DNA of 64,000 nucleotides from Desulfosediminicola flagellatus (GTDB taxonomy: Bacteria; Desulfobacterota; Desulfobulbia; Desulfobulbales; Desulfocapsaceae). Shown in pieces: positions 38,308-46,641 of this stretch. The stretch's first letter is position 1; the number at the start of each line of letters is the position of its first letter. Below the pieces are notes generated by a model. The model did not search any database, was not told the origin of the DNA, and worked only from the letters and a program-made list of their open reading frames with translations. Location: NCBI RefSeq assembly GCF_005116655.2, contig NZ_CP050698.1, forward strand, positions 2,995,489-3,059,488, written 5' to 3'. The translations under genes and the position numbers were made by a program.

Positions 38308-39456
38308 TTAAATTCCCCTCCCCTGGATTACCCGCAAGAGTCGCTTGATATCAGAAGGTGTAATAAGCTTACCATCAATACGGTTTGCAAGAAAAACCTT
38401 CTCCGGTTCATCAACTGCGATTTTGACCTGAGCAAGTACCTGGCCCATATTCATTTCAACAACCACTACAGACTTTGCACCAGCACATTTCTCACGAACT
38501 AGCTCATGAGGAAAAGGCCAGATCGACTGTAATTCAAGGACGCCTATTCTCTCACCTTTATCACGTCTGTTCTTTGCGAGATGAATTGCTGATCGCGCAG
38601 AAGATCCATACGAGACAAGAACATACTCTGCATCTTCAAGATAATGTTCTTTATAACGGGTGATCGACCTGATGTTATTATCTATCTTATCAACGAGATG
38701 ACGCAGCAGTTCGTTTACAATTTTCGGGTTTGCGGAAGGAAAGCCCCACATATCATGATACAGACCTGTCACGTTATAACGATGCTCACCACCGAAATCG
38801 GACATCGGCAGTCTTCCATCCTCACGTGGCAGGTAAGGACGGTAATCAACACCTTTAGGTAAGGCTGTACGCAATCTCTCAACCAGCTCAATCTCATTCA
38901 CATCCGGAACAACGAGTTTCTCTCTCATATGTCCGATCGCTTCATCAAGCAAAAGGATAACAGGAGTACGATAGGTCTCCGCCATATTAAAGGCATCAAC
39001 TGTCATGGCAAAAACATCCTGATGATTCGAGGCTGTAAGCGCTATGATCGAGTGATCTCCATGGGTACCCCAGCGGGCCTGATTAATATCTCCCTGACCT
39101 ACGTGAGTCGGATTACCGGTAGAAGGACCACCACGCTGAACATTAGCTATGACACATGGAATTTCTGCCATACAGGCATAGCCGATTGCTTCCTGTTTCA
39201 AGGAAAAACCGGGGCCACTTGTTGCGGTCATTACCTTATGACCAGTCAGGGAAGCTCCAATAATTGCACACATGGAAGCAATTTCATCTTCCATCTGAAT
39301 GAATTTTCCACCAATTTCAGGCAATCTCCTGGAAAGATGCTCAGCAATTTCGGTGGATGGTGTTATAGGATATCCAGCGAAGAAATCGACACCGGCATAC
39401 AATGCACCCTCAACACAGGCTTCGTTGCCCTGTACAAATTTAATCTTCTTTTCCAT
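38308..39456 (-). CDS. korA: 2-oxoacid:ferredoxin oxidoreductase alpha subunit KorA
   Basis: The 382-residue alpha subunit, with the CoA- and substrate-binding domains. It begins KIKFVQGNEACVEGALYAG, followed by FAGYPITPSTEIAEHL, MEDEIAS and GPGFSLKQEAIG typical of this family. The PTHVGQGDINQARWGTHGD segment resembles 2-oxoglutarate-type alpha subunits. The start overlaps the korD stop by 17 bp, so translation is coupled. It ends 2 bp before korB. Confidence 0.95.
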   Translation of the reverse strand: MEKKIKFVQGNEACVEGALYAGVDFFAGYPITPSTEIAEHLSRRLPEIGGKFIQMEDEIASMCAIIGASLTGHKVMTATSGPGFSLKQEAIGYACMAEIPCVIANVQRGGPSTGNPTHVGQGDINQARWGTHGDHSIIALTASNHQDVFAMTVDAFNMAETYRTPVILLLDEAIGHMREKLVVPDVNEIELVERLRTALPKGVDYRPYLPREDGRLPMSDFGGEHRYNVTGLYHDMWGFPSANPKIVNELLRHLVDKIDNNIRSITRYKEHYLEDAEYVLVSYGSSARSAIHLAKNRRDKGERIGVLELQSIWPFPHELVREKCAGAKSVVVVEMNMGQVLAQVKIAVDEPEKVFLANRIDGKLITPSDIKRLLRVIQGRGI

Positions 39457-39670
39457 TTTCCCCTTCCTGGCTTTTCAGCACCGTTATTGCAAGATCAGGA
39501 CATCGTAATTCGCAAAGCATACAAACAATGCAATCTTCTGGCCTTACCACCGTTGCCGTCCCCTTAGAGTCTAATTCAAGAACCTGCTTTGGGCAGAGCT
39601 TCACGCATATAGCGCACCCTTTACACCAATCGCGGTTAATGACTATTTCCTTGAGTTTTTGCCTCGCCAT
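39440..39670 (-). CDS. korD: Ferredoxin-like delta subunit KorD
   Basis: A 76-residue two-[4Fe-4S] ferredoxin. The clusters are bound by CKGCAICVKLCP (residues about 16-27) and CIVCMLCELRCP (47-58). It is the electron-carrying delta subunit of the korDABC complex, feeding electrons to a diffusible ferredoxin. The ATG at 39670 heads the kor operon; upstream is a 645-bp region and a divergent GntR-type regulator. Confidence 0.95.
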   Translation of the reverse strand: MARQKLKEIVINRDWCKGCAICVKLCPKQVLELDSKGTATVVRPEDCIVCMLCELRCPDLAITVLKSQEGENGKED

Positions 39671-40315
39671 ATTTTTTTCCTAACGGAGTCCCCGTCCCTC
39701 TTTTAAGGATGCTTTCATATCCATTTTACCACTTGGATAAGTTACTTATGCCGTAAACCGGTTTTTTTCCATTTCAGACCTCAAACAAATTGATTGAACC
39801 CAGTATTGGCAAATGCACAGAAACCTAGTTTCTACCATGTCTAAAATCTGCTTCCCAAATATATAGTTACATGCGGATTCCCCGGTAAAATCCTGCTACG
39901 AGAACCACATTGTATACAGAGAATGTAGACAGGACAATTAGCTCTCGATTCTACTCATGTCAACCATTTTCTGGGCAAAAATTGAGAAAGATATGACCTA
40001 TGCTTTTTAAATAAATTTTTCACTTCAATCCTGTTATATTCTACCATTCACCACCACTGATATATTACAATTTTGTTAATTTACAATCATTGTGTACTCA
40101 TTTTGCACACAATAGGTGTTTTTCCAACCAATCTATGCTATACAACATGATCGGAACAGCCTTGCATCTCCCACCTACCAGCAAACGGTCCAGGCAATAC
40201 CCTTCCGTTGCTGGTTCCTACTGAAGATAAACAGTTTTTACTGCTGCCTGTACCGATGACGCCTATTAACACCAATTTCTCATTCACTATTTATTCAGTT
40301 TCATGCAGGTGACAA
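39671..40315. other. Intergenic regulatory region between korD and the GntR regulator
   Basis: 645 AT-rich bases between divergent genes, with no convincing ORF. It must contain both promoters. A palindrome at 40089-40113 is the clearest element; no terminator is seen. Confidence 0.6.
40089..40113. promoter_or_regulatory. Candidate operator palindrome near the GntR regulator
   Basis: ATTGTGT (40089-40095) and ACACAAT (40107-40113) are perfect inverted repeats separated by 11 bp. This is a size expected for a dimeric regulator such as the GntR/FCD protein encoded 200 bp away. Binding by that regulator is inference. Confidence 0.5.
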
Positions 40316-40987
40316 ATGAGTACTATTCGTAAAAGTTCAGAAGAAGAAGTGTACAAAAAGCTAAAAAACGCTATACGCAAACGTTACATCAAGCAGGGAA
40401 GTCAGTTGGTTGAAGTAGCTTTAGCCCAGCAACTTGGCGTAAGCAGAACACCTGTGCGCAGTGCGATAAAAAAACTGGAAGTTGAAGGTCTGGTCAATTC
40501 GATCCCCAACAGAGGGGCCTTTGTTATTACCCCCACTCCACGCGAGATTGAAGAAACCTATATTGTACGTATCGAACTTGAACAGATGGCTGCCAGAATC
40601 ACCGCTGAAATCATTACAAAAGATCAGGTGGCAAAACTCCGTGAATTTGTCGAAATGGAAAAAACCATCTTCGACCGAACTAATCTAGATGAATTTGATG
40701 TAGTCAACGCAAAGCTTCACCTGAAAATTGCTGAATTCACAAATAACAAAGTTTTATTTCAATATGTTAAAGAGCTTCTTGATCGTACCAGAATTTACAT
40801 GATATTATTTGACCCCTTCATGAAGCTCGAATACAGCCCTACTGTTCACGCGCATGAAGCAATTATTGACGCACTTGCAGAGCACTCCCCTGCAAAGGCT
40901 GCCGAAGCAGTAAGAGTTCACTTGCAAACTTCAGTGGATGGATTGGAAAAAGTTGAAGTAATGCCTGAGGACTATCTTTCAATATGA
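40316..40987 (+). CDS. GntR-family transcriptional regulator (FCD subfamily)
   Basis: A 223-residue regulator. The N-terminal GntR winged helix (about 9-75) contains VEVALAQQLGVSRTPVRSAI (helix-turn-helix) and IPNRGAFV as the wing. The C-terminal all-helical FCD domain shows the metal-site pattern with D/H residues (HLKIAEF, HAHEAIIDAL, HLQTS). Effectors of FCD regulators are usually carboxylates. It is divergent from korDABC-sucCD and so might sense 2-oxoglutarate, glutamate or a related acid. The region after it contains the MITE-like element. The effector is unproven. Confidence 0.88.
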   Translation: MSTIRKSSEEEVYKKLKNAIRKRYIKQGSQLVEVALAQQLGVSRTPVRSAIKKLEVEGLVNSIPNRGAFVITPTPREIEETYIVRIELEQMAARITAEIITKDQVAKLREFVEMEKTIFDRTNLDEFDVVNAKLHLKIAEFTNNKVLFQYVKELLDRTRIYMILFDPFMKLEYSPTVHAHEAIIDALAEHSPAKAAEAVRVHLQTSVDGLEKVEVMPEDYLSI

Positions 40988-41831
40988 TCTGAGATATAAA
41001 TAGAGAGCATTCTGCAATACGTTGCAGCCTTTGCTACTACCATGAAGGTTACCACCAAATCATATTCGCCGAATTCCGCGTAGTCTGCATTTCTCTGTAT
41101 CTTTTTACTACAAGTACAACCATATCATTTCATATTGAACACACTTCTCACCTCAGATAACAGAGTAAGTTTCTCTTGCAAGCACTAGTGTCATGTCATG
41201 TGTCAAATGTAGTAATAATGCGAAGCTTTTTCTCTTCCTGCAAGGCACGACTGATTGAGCATAGCAGCGCTATGTAACAGAAGGAGTAACGAAGTCAGGA
41301 AGTGAAAAGGGCGAGCAGAATTAGACATCTGAGGCATGACAGGACACTAGGGACCCCTCTCTAGCCAATAGATATTTCTGCGGCTACCGCATTGCAAGGC
41401 CTATTCGATGGGGTGCTTCAGGTGAGTGGCATATGCCTTGTCCTTCGGAAAATTTCCTATGCAAAATCTACGTCAACCAATAGAATTGCGATTGATAACA
41501 ATGAATTGATCTTTCAAAAATGTGACATACACCCGCCACTTAATATTTCACATAAAATCTGCATTTTATATATTTTTGATTATATTACTGTTAGACTTCT
41601 TTCCCAAAATATGTGAATATTGGCCCCGATAATCAATCAAGACTCAACCGCACAGGCCAAAGCTCTTCAAATCATTCGCCGTTTGCTGAATCCTGTATGA
41701 TCCCTATAATTAGTAGAGGTAAAGTGCTTACATGGAACAGCACCTGATTGTGCCATTGCCAGCCATTCAGCACTTCGTAATTGCTTCGGCGTCATTTCTA
41801 TTAATACGCGTAATTCCAGAAGGTCTTTTAT
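40988..41831. other. Intergenic region between GntR and nadA
   Basis: About 840 bp with no supported gene. It contains the MITE-like element at 41185-41349. A 74-codon frame at 41392-41616 has no ribosome site or recognisable sequence and is not reported. The last part presumably holds the nadA promoter. Confidence 0.6.
41185..41349. mobile_element. MITE-like 165-bp inverted-repeat element with CTAG ends
   Basis: 16-bp terminal inverted repeats, CTAGTGTCATGTCATG (41185-41200) and CATGACAGGACACTAG (41334-41349), match with one mismatch. Inside, further arms pair imperfectly: CTCTTCCTG-like at about 41231 against CAGGAAGTG at about 41295, and a central CATAGC-AGC-GCTATG. The whole element can therefore fold into a long hairpin. 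The outer C-TA-G sequences fit a TA target duplication as made by IS630/Tc1-mariner transposases. No transposase is encoded, so it would be non-autonomous. Family assignment is inference. Confidence 0.7.
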
Positions 41832-42878
41832 ATGTCTTTAAATAAAGTGGACTCTCCAGCCATCCCTAACGTTTATGTTCCTGACAATCCAGTATGGCCA
41901 TCCTTAACAAAAACTGAAGTGCTGGATCTCAAAAATCAGATTAAATCATTGCTTAAAGAACACAATGCAGTTCTTGTCGCGCATTACTACACTGACGGCC
42001 TCCTTCAGGACCTTGCTGAGGAAACAGGCGGGTGTGTAGCTGATTCATTAGAAATGGCACGGTTCGGGGCTGAACAATCTGCAGAAACACTTGTTGTTTG
42101 CGGTGTTCGTTTTATGGGGGAGACTTCTAAGATACTCAACATTGAGAAACGTGTTCTGATGCCTGATCTTGCTGCAACCTGTTCTCTTGACGAGGGTTGC
42201 CCTGCCGACATGTTTACCAATTACTGCGATCAGTTTCCAGACCACACCGTTGTTGTCTATGCCAACACCAGTGCTGAGGTGAAGGCTCGATCAGACTGGG
42301 TAGTTACATCTGGAATCGCCCTCCCAATCGTAAAACACCTTGCAGAAAAAGGTGAAAAAATACTTTGGGGTCCAGATAAACACCTGGGCAGATACGTGCA
42401 GCGTTTAACTGGTGCAGAAATGATATTCTGGCCAGGCTCCTGTGTTGTTCATGAAGAGTTTCGATCTGTAGCTCTTGAGAGAATGCGTAAGCTTCATCCT
42501 GAAGCCGCTATTCTTGTCCATCCTGAATCACCTGAACAAGTTGTTGACCAGGCGGATGTTATCGGCTCAACAACCGCACTTATCAATGCAGTGAAAACCA
42601 TGGACCGCAAAGAGTTCATTGTGGCAACAGATGCTGGCATCTTTAATAAAATGCGGCAGGTAGCGCCGGATAAGATTCTGCTTGAAGCCCCCACCATGGG
42701 AGAAGGAGCCACATGCCAAAGCTGTGCACGATGCCCGTGGATGGGAATGAACTCCTTACAAAACCTTGCAGAAGTGCTCAAGTCAGGCAGTAATGAAATC
42801 CATATCACAGCTGAGCTCGCCGAAAAAGCACGCATACCCATTCAACGGATGCTCGATTTTGCAAAAACAATGAAATAA
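41832..42878 (+). CDS. nadA: Quinolinate synthase NadA
   Basis: NadA condenses iminoaspartate with dihydroxyacetone phosphate to quinolinate, using a [4Fe-4S] cluster. The 348-residue protein shows [55 protein letters not shown], and a C-terminal [10 protein letters not shown]. Expected cluster cysteines are in VVCGV, the [11 protein letters not shown] region and the C-terminal CARC. AGAAGG precedes ATG 41832. nadB and nadC are not in the window. A hairpin follows. Confidence 0.97.
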   Translation: MSLNKVDSPAIPNVYVPDNPVWPSLTKTEVLDLKNQIKSLLKEHNAVLVAHYYTDGLLQDLAEETGGCVADSLEMARFGAEQSAETLVVCGVRFMGETSKILNIEKRVLMPDLAATCSLDEGCPADMFTNYCDQFPDHTVVVYANTSAEVKARSDWVVTSGIALPIVKHLAEKGEKILWGPDKHLGRYVQRLTGAEMIFWPGSCVVHEEFRSVALERMRKLHPEAAILVHPESPEQVVDQADVIGSTTALINAVKTMDRKEFIVATDAGIFNKMRQVAPDKILLEAPTMGEGATCQSCARCPWMGMNSLQNLAEVLKSGSNEIHITAELAEKARIPIQRMLDFAKTMK

Positions 42879-42909
42879 GATACTAGCTGTTTCTTAGCGT
42901 GTATAGCAA

Positions 42910-42940
42910 CAGGGGCGAGCAACACTACTGCTCGCCCCTG
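42910..42940. terminator. 12-bp hairpin between nadA and the aroK-like gene
   Basis: CAGGGGCGAGCA (42910-42921) pairs exactly with TGCTCGCCCCTG (42929-42940), with loop ACACTAC. It is GC-rich, between convergent genes and without a T tract, so it is a likely, possibly bidirectional, terminator. Confidence 0.6.
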
Positions 42941-42950
42941 CACTATATGT

Positions 42951-43475
42951 TTATCGGGCAAGCCTCTCAACTATCTCTTCTGCAACCCTATTTAACGAAC
43001 GCTCAGCCACATATATTTCAATCTCAGCCAAATCCCGATATATCGGCAACCTGCTCTCAAATAATTTACGGGCAGCCTCCAGGTTCTGGAGCAACGGCCT
43101 TTTCCGTATTTTCTTTTCAGCATTAGGATGATTCTCTATCCCTTTAATGATTGAGTCAAAATCAGAATGCAGATAAACTATTGTCCCGATATCCCTGATG
43201 TTTGGAACATTTATAAAACCGCCACCAGTTGATATTATCGAGCCTGTAACATTTTTTTCCAACCAAACAGCAGTTTTTCGCTCTAAAGATCTGAAGGCCT
43301 GCTCCCCTTCATCTCGAAATATTCTTTTGATCTTATTATTGGAAAAACTCTCGATAAGATCATCACAATCCAGCGCATACATTCCTGTTTTTTCAGCCAG
43401 CACACGTGCTGTACGCCCTTTGCCAACTCCCATAAAACCAATAAGGACAATATTTTTATTTTTATCAGCACACAT
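42951..43475 (-). CDS. aroK: Shikimate kinase-like protein with altered P-loop
   Basis: A 174-residue protein with the shikimate kinase layout. Substrate-binding DCDDLIE is at 36-42, GEQAFRSLE at 57-65 with Arg62, STGGG at 82-86 and the lid RKRPLL near 121. Walker A reads GFMGVGKGRT (13-22): the residue after the catalytic Lys19 is Gly, not the usual Ser/Thr that binds Mg. If active it phosphorylates shikimate in aromatic synthesis. I chose ATG 43475; an in-frame ATG at 43520 overlaps the stop of the upstream gene and would add 15 residues by translational coupling, so the start is uncertain. Confidence 0.8.
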   Translation of the reverse strand: MCADKNKNIVLIGFMGVGKGRTARVLAEKTGMYALDCDDLIESFSNNKIKRIFRDEGEQAFRSLERKTAVWLEKNVTGSIISTGGGFINVPNIRDIGTIVYLHSDFDSIIKGIENHPNAEKKIRKRPLLQNLEAARKLFESRLPIYRDLAEIEIYVAERSLNRVAEEIVERLAR

Positions 43476-43512
43476 ATTTTTATTTCTTTTGTAAGTTCTT
43501 GATGGTTGATCT

Positions 43513-44625
43513 CTATTCATCACAGGCGGTGCTACCAAACAGCCAGTCACGATATTTTTCTGCAATATTTACCCATCCATACGACTCTGTCAAATCTTCT
43601 GATTCTTTGCGAGACATCCTTTTACTACTGCCAAGCAGGCGCTCCAGCGTATTTTCAAAACTACTGTCTGAATATAAAAATTCTTCAGGAAATAGTTCGG
43701 GGTAAGAGAGTCGATCAGGTAATAGCGGCACACACCCTGCTCTAACTGCCTCTAAAACAGAAATACCGAAAAACTCATGATGAGCGGTCGATACTACAAT
43801 ATCACCTTGCTTAAGCAACTCCCCGTATGCTTTTGCGGATTCAGCATAACCATAGTGAATTATCTGTTCAGATAACTCCTCTTTTCCCTCAACAAAACAT
43901 TCGGGCATGTTTTTAAATGATTCTCCGAGCACAATAAGGCGAAAATCGATTCCTTTGTTTTTTAATGAATATAACGCTGCAAAAAACTCATCAGGATTTT
44001 TATCGTGTTCCCACCGATGATTCCAGACAATAACCGGACTGCCATTTCTACAACAATCCGGTGCAGCGTCAATGTGGCTAAAATCAATGCCTGGATGCAG
44101 AACAATACTTTTATCCCTGACACCATCATGCCAATCAATAATCGACATATCTGCAGCCTTTTTAACAAAAAAATAACTCCTGTCTAAAAAGGTATTCATG
44201 TTGTAAGCGGAGTTGAATGCAAGACGATCAGAAGCAAGTGCAGTCGTGAAATTTATAGCAGTAAACTGCTGGATGCCCTTATCCGGAACTCGACCAGGAT
44301 AAGCGAATTGATTTTCGTGAAAGTATGTGCAAAACTGTGTTTTAGGATTCCAGCCTTTCACTTGACCGACGAGGGCCCGTAACACTGCGACATTTACAAA
44401 GGTAGAACATAAAACGGTATCAAAATAGCGGGCTTCAGGCTCTAACGCAGATATCTGCGAAACAAACCATGGTGCAGACATCTGCATCCGCATTTTCCAT
44501 TTTCGAGCAGGCAGGCTAATGAGCTTAAAATCACACTCTATATTCTCCAAAAGTCCGTCAAGGAATGCTTGATGAGACCCACCATAATATGGCTCAATTA
44601 CCAGTATTCTTTTTCTTTTTTTCAT
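43513..44625 (-). CDS. tRNA-queuosine alpha-mannosyltransferase-like glycosyltransferase (DUF3524)
   Basis: A 370-residue GT-B glycosyltransferase. The N-terminal domain, with LVIEPYYGGSHQAFLDGLLE (near 9-28) and LPARKWKMRMQMSAPWF, is the DUF3524 domain of the human QTMAN/GTDC1 enzyme that mannosylates queuosine in tRNA. The C-terminal half has WNHRWEHDKNPDEF and HHEFFGISVLEAVRAGCVPLLP, typical for nucleotide-sugar binding. Bacterial homologues are known only by prediction to me. It may instead act on another substrate. It overlaps the YkgJ gene upstream by 32 bp and the aroK-like gene follows, forming a coupled three-gene group. No que gene is in the window. Confidence 0.85.
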   Translation of the reverse strand: MKKRKRILVIEPYYGGSHQAFLDGLLENIECDFKLISLPARKWKMRMQMSAPWFVSQISALEPEARYFDTVLCSTFVNVAVLRALVGQVKGWNPKTQFCTYFHENQFAYPGRVPDKGIQQFTAINFTTALASDRLAFNSAYNMNTFLDRSYFFVKKAADMSIIDWHDGVRDKSIVLHPGIDFSHIDAAPDCCRNGSPVIVWNHRWEHDKNPDEFFAALYSLKNKGIDFRLIVLGESFKNMPECFVEGKEELSEQIIHYGYAESAKAYGELLKQGDIVVSTAHHEFFGISVLEAVRAGCVPLLPDRLSYPELFPEEFLYSDSSFENTLERLLGSSKRMSRKESEDLTESYGWVNIAEKYRDWLFGSTACDE

Positions 44626-45115
44626 CTAATATGTCCAGTTCCTTTTTTAGTACCGTTGCAAAGGAAGTTATTTCCCTGAACAGGTAGCCACACTTAACCG
44701 GCACCTCTCCACCAGTAAAATAGAGATTCGTATCAGGAAAATTCCGACATATAGGCAATCTGTTTTCATGGTCTTTACAGATACCTGCCGTGGTAAACCA
44801 GGAACAGGAAAACAAAAGAAACCCCTGAGAATCGCGACCAACTACTGTAAAACGGGAATATTCAGGATGTTTTTCAACAACCCTGTAAAATTCTTTCTCT
44901 TTTCGTAACCATCTGCCATTAGCTTCAAGGCATATTCTTCTACAGCACCTTCCACACATGAGACAGTTACCTTCAATTACTACCTTTTTCCTGCGTAATT
45001 TCAAATGGAAAAAACGTATCCAGCCTAGCAGGGAATACTTTCTAAAATCCGCCAATACGTCATATAAGCTTTTCTTATCCATCATGCTTTTCCATTGAAC
45101 AGGGAGGTTATCCAA
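44594..45115 (-). CDS. YkgJ-family cysteine-cluster protein
   Basis: A 173-residue protein of the YkgJ/UPF0153 family. The signature CLMCGRCCRRICLEA (about 53-67), a downstream CSW, CKDHENRLPICRNFP and CGYLF supply the conserved cysteines thought to bind a metal or Fe-S cluster. The biochemical role is not established. It starts at ATG 45115 and its 3' end overlaps the queuosine-type glycosyltransferase by 32 bp, so expression is coupled. It is divergent from the PPDK-regulator gene. Confidence 0.85.
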   Translation of the reverse strand: MDNLPVQWKSMMDKKSLYDVLADFRKYSLLGWIRFFHLKLRRKKVVIEGNCLMCGRCCRRICLEANGRWLRKEKEFYRVVEKHPEYSRFTVVGRDSQGFLLFSCSWFTTAGICKDHENRLPICRNFPDTNLYFTGGEVPVKCGYLFREITSFATVLKKELDILDEKKKKNTGN

Positions 45116-45181
45116 GGTAAGGTTAAGGAACGCGTCAAGCAGTGAAAATACGAAAATGAAAACCGCATTGGAGACATATGC

Positions 45182-46000
45182 ATGTGGAAGTCTAAAGATG
45201 TTTATTATGTTTCCGGAAACACGGGTATTCTCGCAAAGGATATGGGAAAAGCCCTGCTCTGCCAGTTTCCGGAAGTAAATTTTAATGAAGAACGCATACC
45301 GTTTATACGCACCGAGTCCCAGGCTAAAAAAGCACTAGAACGCATATTACAACAGTCAGCAGGGCGTTACCCTATTATCTTTTCCACACTCTTTAGTAAA
45401 AATCTTAATAAAATTTTCGATATACCCGAAGTTGAGTTCCTCAACATCTGTGATCACTTTCTGGTACGGCTTGAGGAAATTCTTGAGGCAAAGGCAATCA
45501 GGGAACCGGGAACCGCACGTGTAATGGACGATTCCGCTATGAATAAGCGCGTAAATGCCATTCACTATTCGATCGCCCATGACGATGGTACTGCTACCCA
45601 GGACTATGACGAAGCCGATCTTATTATCGTTGGAGTTTCCCGCTCTGGTAAAACTCCTGTTTCGGTGTTTCTGGCAACGCAGATGGGAATTAAAACAGCA
45701 AATTTCCCTCTCGTTGACGACAATCTGCATTCGTGCAGATTACCACCTGAAATCATACGTAATAAAAGCAGAGTTGTAGGCTTGTCCACAACCCCTGAAA
45801 TGCTCAATTCCTTTAGGGAAAAACGCTATCAGGGCAGCACGTATGCCAAAATCGCAACCTGCTCGACAGAACTCAAACAATCTGATCAGATATTCCTCAA
45901 ATATCAGATCCCTGTTGTGTTCTCAGATGGTCGATCTATCGAGGAGACTGCTACCCAGGTTGCCCAGGAGCTCAAACTAAAAACTGCACCGGATCATTAA
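45182..46000 (+). CDS. Pyruvate phosphate dikinase/PEP synthase regulatory protein (DUF299)
   Basis: A 272-residue bifunctional kinase/pyrophosphorylase of the PSRP/PpsR (YqfL) family, which phosphorylates (with ADP) and dephosphorylates a Thr on PPDK or PEP synthase. The N-terminal YYVSGNTGILAKDMGKALL and the P-loop VGVSRSGKTPVSVFLA (near 150-166) are conserved; in many members the start reads VSDSTG. It ends with the usual EETATQV segment. ATG 45182 has GGAG about 9 nt upstream. The target enzyme is not in the window, so which one is regulated cannot be told. Confidence 0.9.
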   Translation: MWKSKDVYYVSGNTGILAKDMGKALLCQFPEVNFNEERIPFIRTESQAKKALERILQQSAGRYPIIFSTLFSKNLNKIFDIPEVEFLNICDHFLVRLEEILEAKAIREPGTARVMDDSAMNKRVNAIHYSIAHDDGTATQDYDEADLIIVGVSRSGKTPVSVFLATQMGIKTANFPLVDDNLHSCRLPPEIIRNKSRVVGLSTTPEMLNSFREKRYQGSTYAKIATCSTELKQSDQIFLKYQIPVVFSDGRSIEETATQVAQELKLKTAPDH

Positions 46001-46149
46001 TTTCTTTTTAACATCCACGCCCCGATCTGATTTAATAGAAGACACCGCTTATACAAATCACGTTTCTTAATCGGGGCATAAAAGAAGTGCGTCCATGTCC
46101 TCCGCATAAGCACAATCTTCATCTCCGGGCTTTATTGCCCTGAAATATC

Positions 46150-46623
46150 ATGACAATAAAAACTGCACCCTGCTTCTGCTGCAGCGAAAAACCCTTTAGT
46201 GAGTGCTGTGAACCCGTTTTACAGGATCACTCTAAAGCTTTGACGCCGCATACACTTATGCGCTCTCGCTACACTGCGTATATACTCGAAAATGAACCAT
46301 ACCTGCTCACAACATGGGACCCTTCGACACGACCCAAAAAGCTTTCTCTCGATGAAAACCCTGTAAAGTGGCTCAAGTTATCAGTCCATTCATATAGCGA
46401 TGTCGATGAAAAGAGTAAAACAGGAGAAGTAAAATTCTCTGCTCAATTCCTGGACAAAGATCACCTCTGCACGATGGTAGAAACCAGCAGGTTTGTCCGC
46501 CATGGAGCACTGTGGTATTATCTTGATGGCCTGAACGAGATTAACCGCGAAAAGCTTGCCCGTAACGGAAACTGCCCCTGTGGATCAGGTAAAAAATTCA
46601 AACGCTGTTGTCTGATCAAATAA
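46150..46623 (+). CDS. YchJ-family SEC-C zinc-motif protein
   Basis: A 157-residue protein with two SEC-C-like Cys clusters. N-terminal PCFCCSEKPFSECCEP (7-22) replaces the canonical CPCGS, and C-terminal CPCGSGKKFKRCC is a textbook SEC-C zinc site. Between them is the NTF2-like YchJ domain (LMRSRYTAYI, TWDPSTRP, VHSYSDVDE, FSAQFLD, SRFVRHGALWYYLDG). Function is unknown; the family is widespread in proteobacteria. The first motif having CxC with Phe in place of Gly is unusual. It is convergent with coaBC, 18 bp away. Confidence 0.88.
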   Translation: MTIKTAPCFCCSEKPFSECCEPVLQDHSKALTPHTLMRSRYTAYILENEPYLLTTWDPSTRPKKLSLDENPVKWLKLSVHSYSDVDEKSKTGEVKFSAQFLDKDHLCTMVETSRFVRHGALWYYLDGLNEINREKLARNGNCPCGSGKKFKRCCLIK

Positions 46624-46641
46624 TCACGTAGATATCATTTT

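Noticed and set aside
41392..41616. 74-codon frame after the MITE-like element
   Set aside because: No Shine-Dalgarno site or family resemblance; codon use unlike neighbouring genes.
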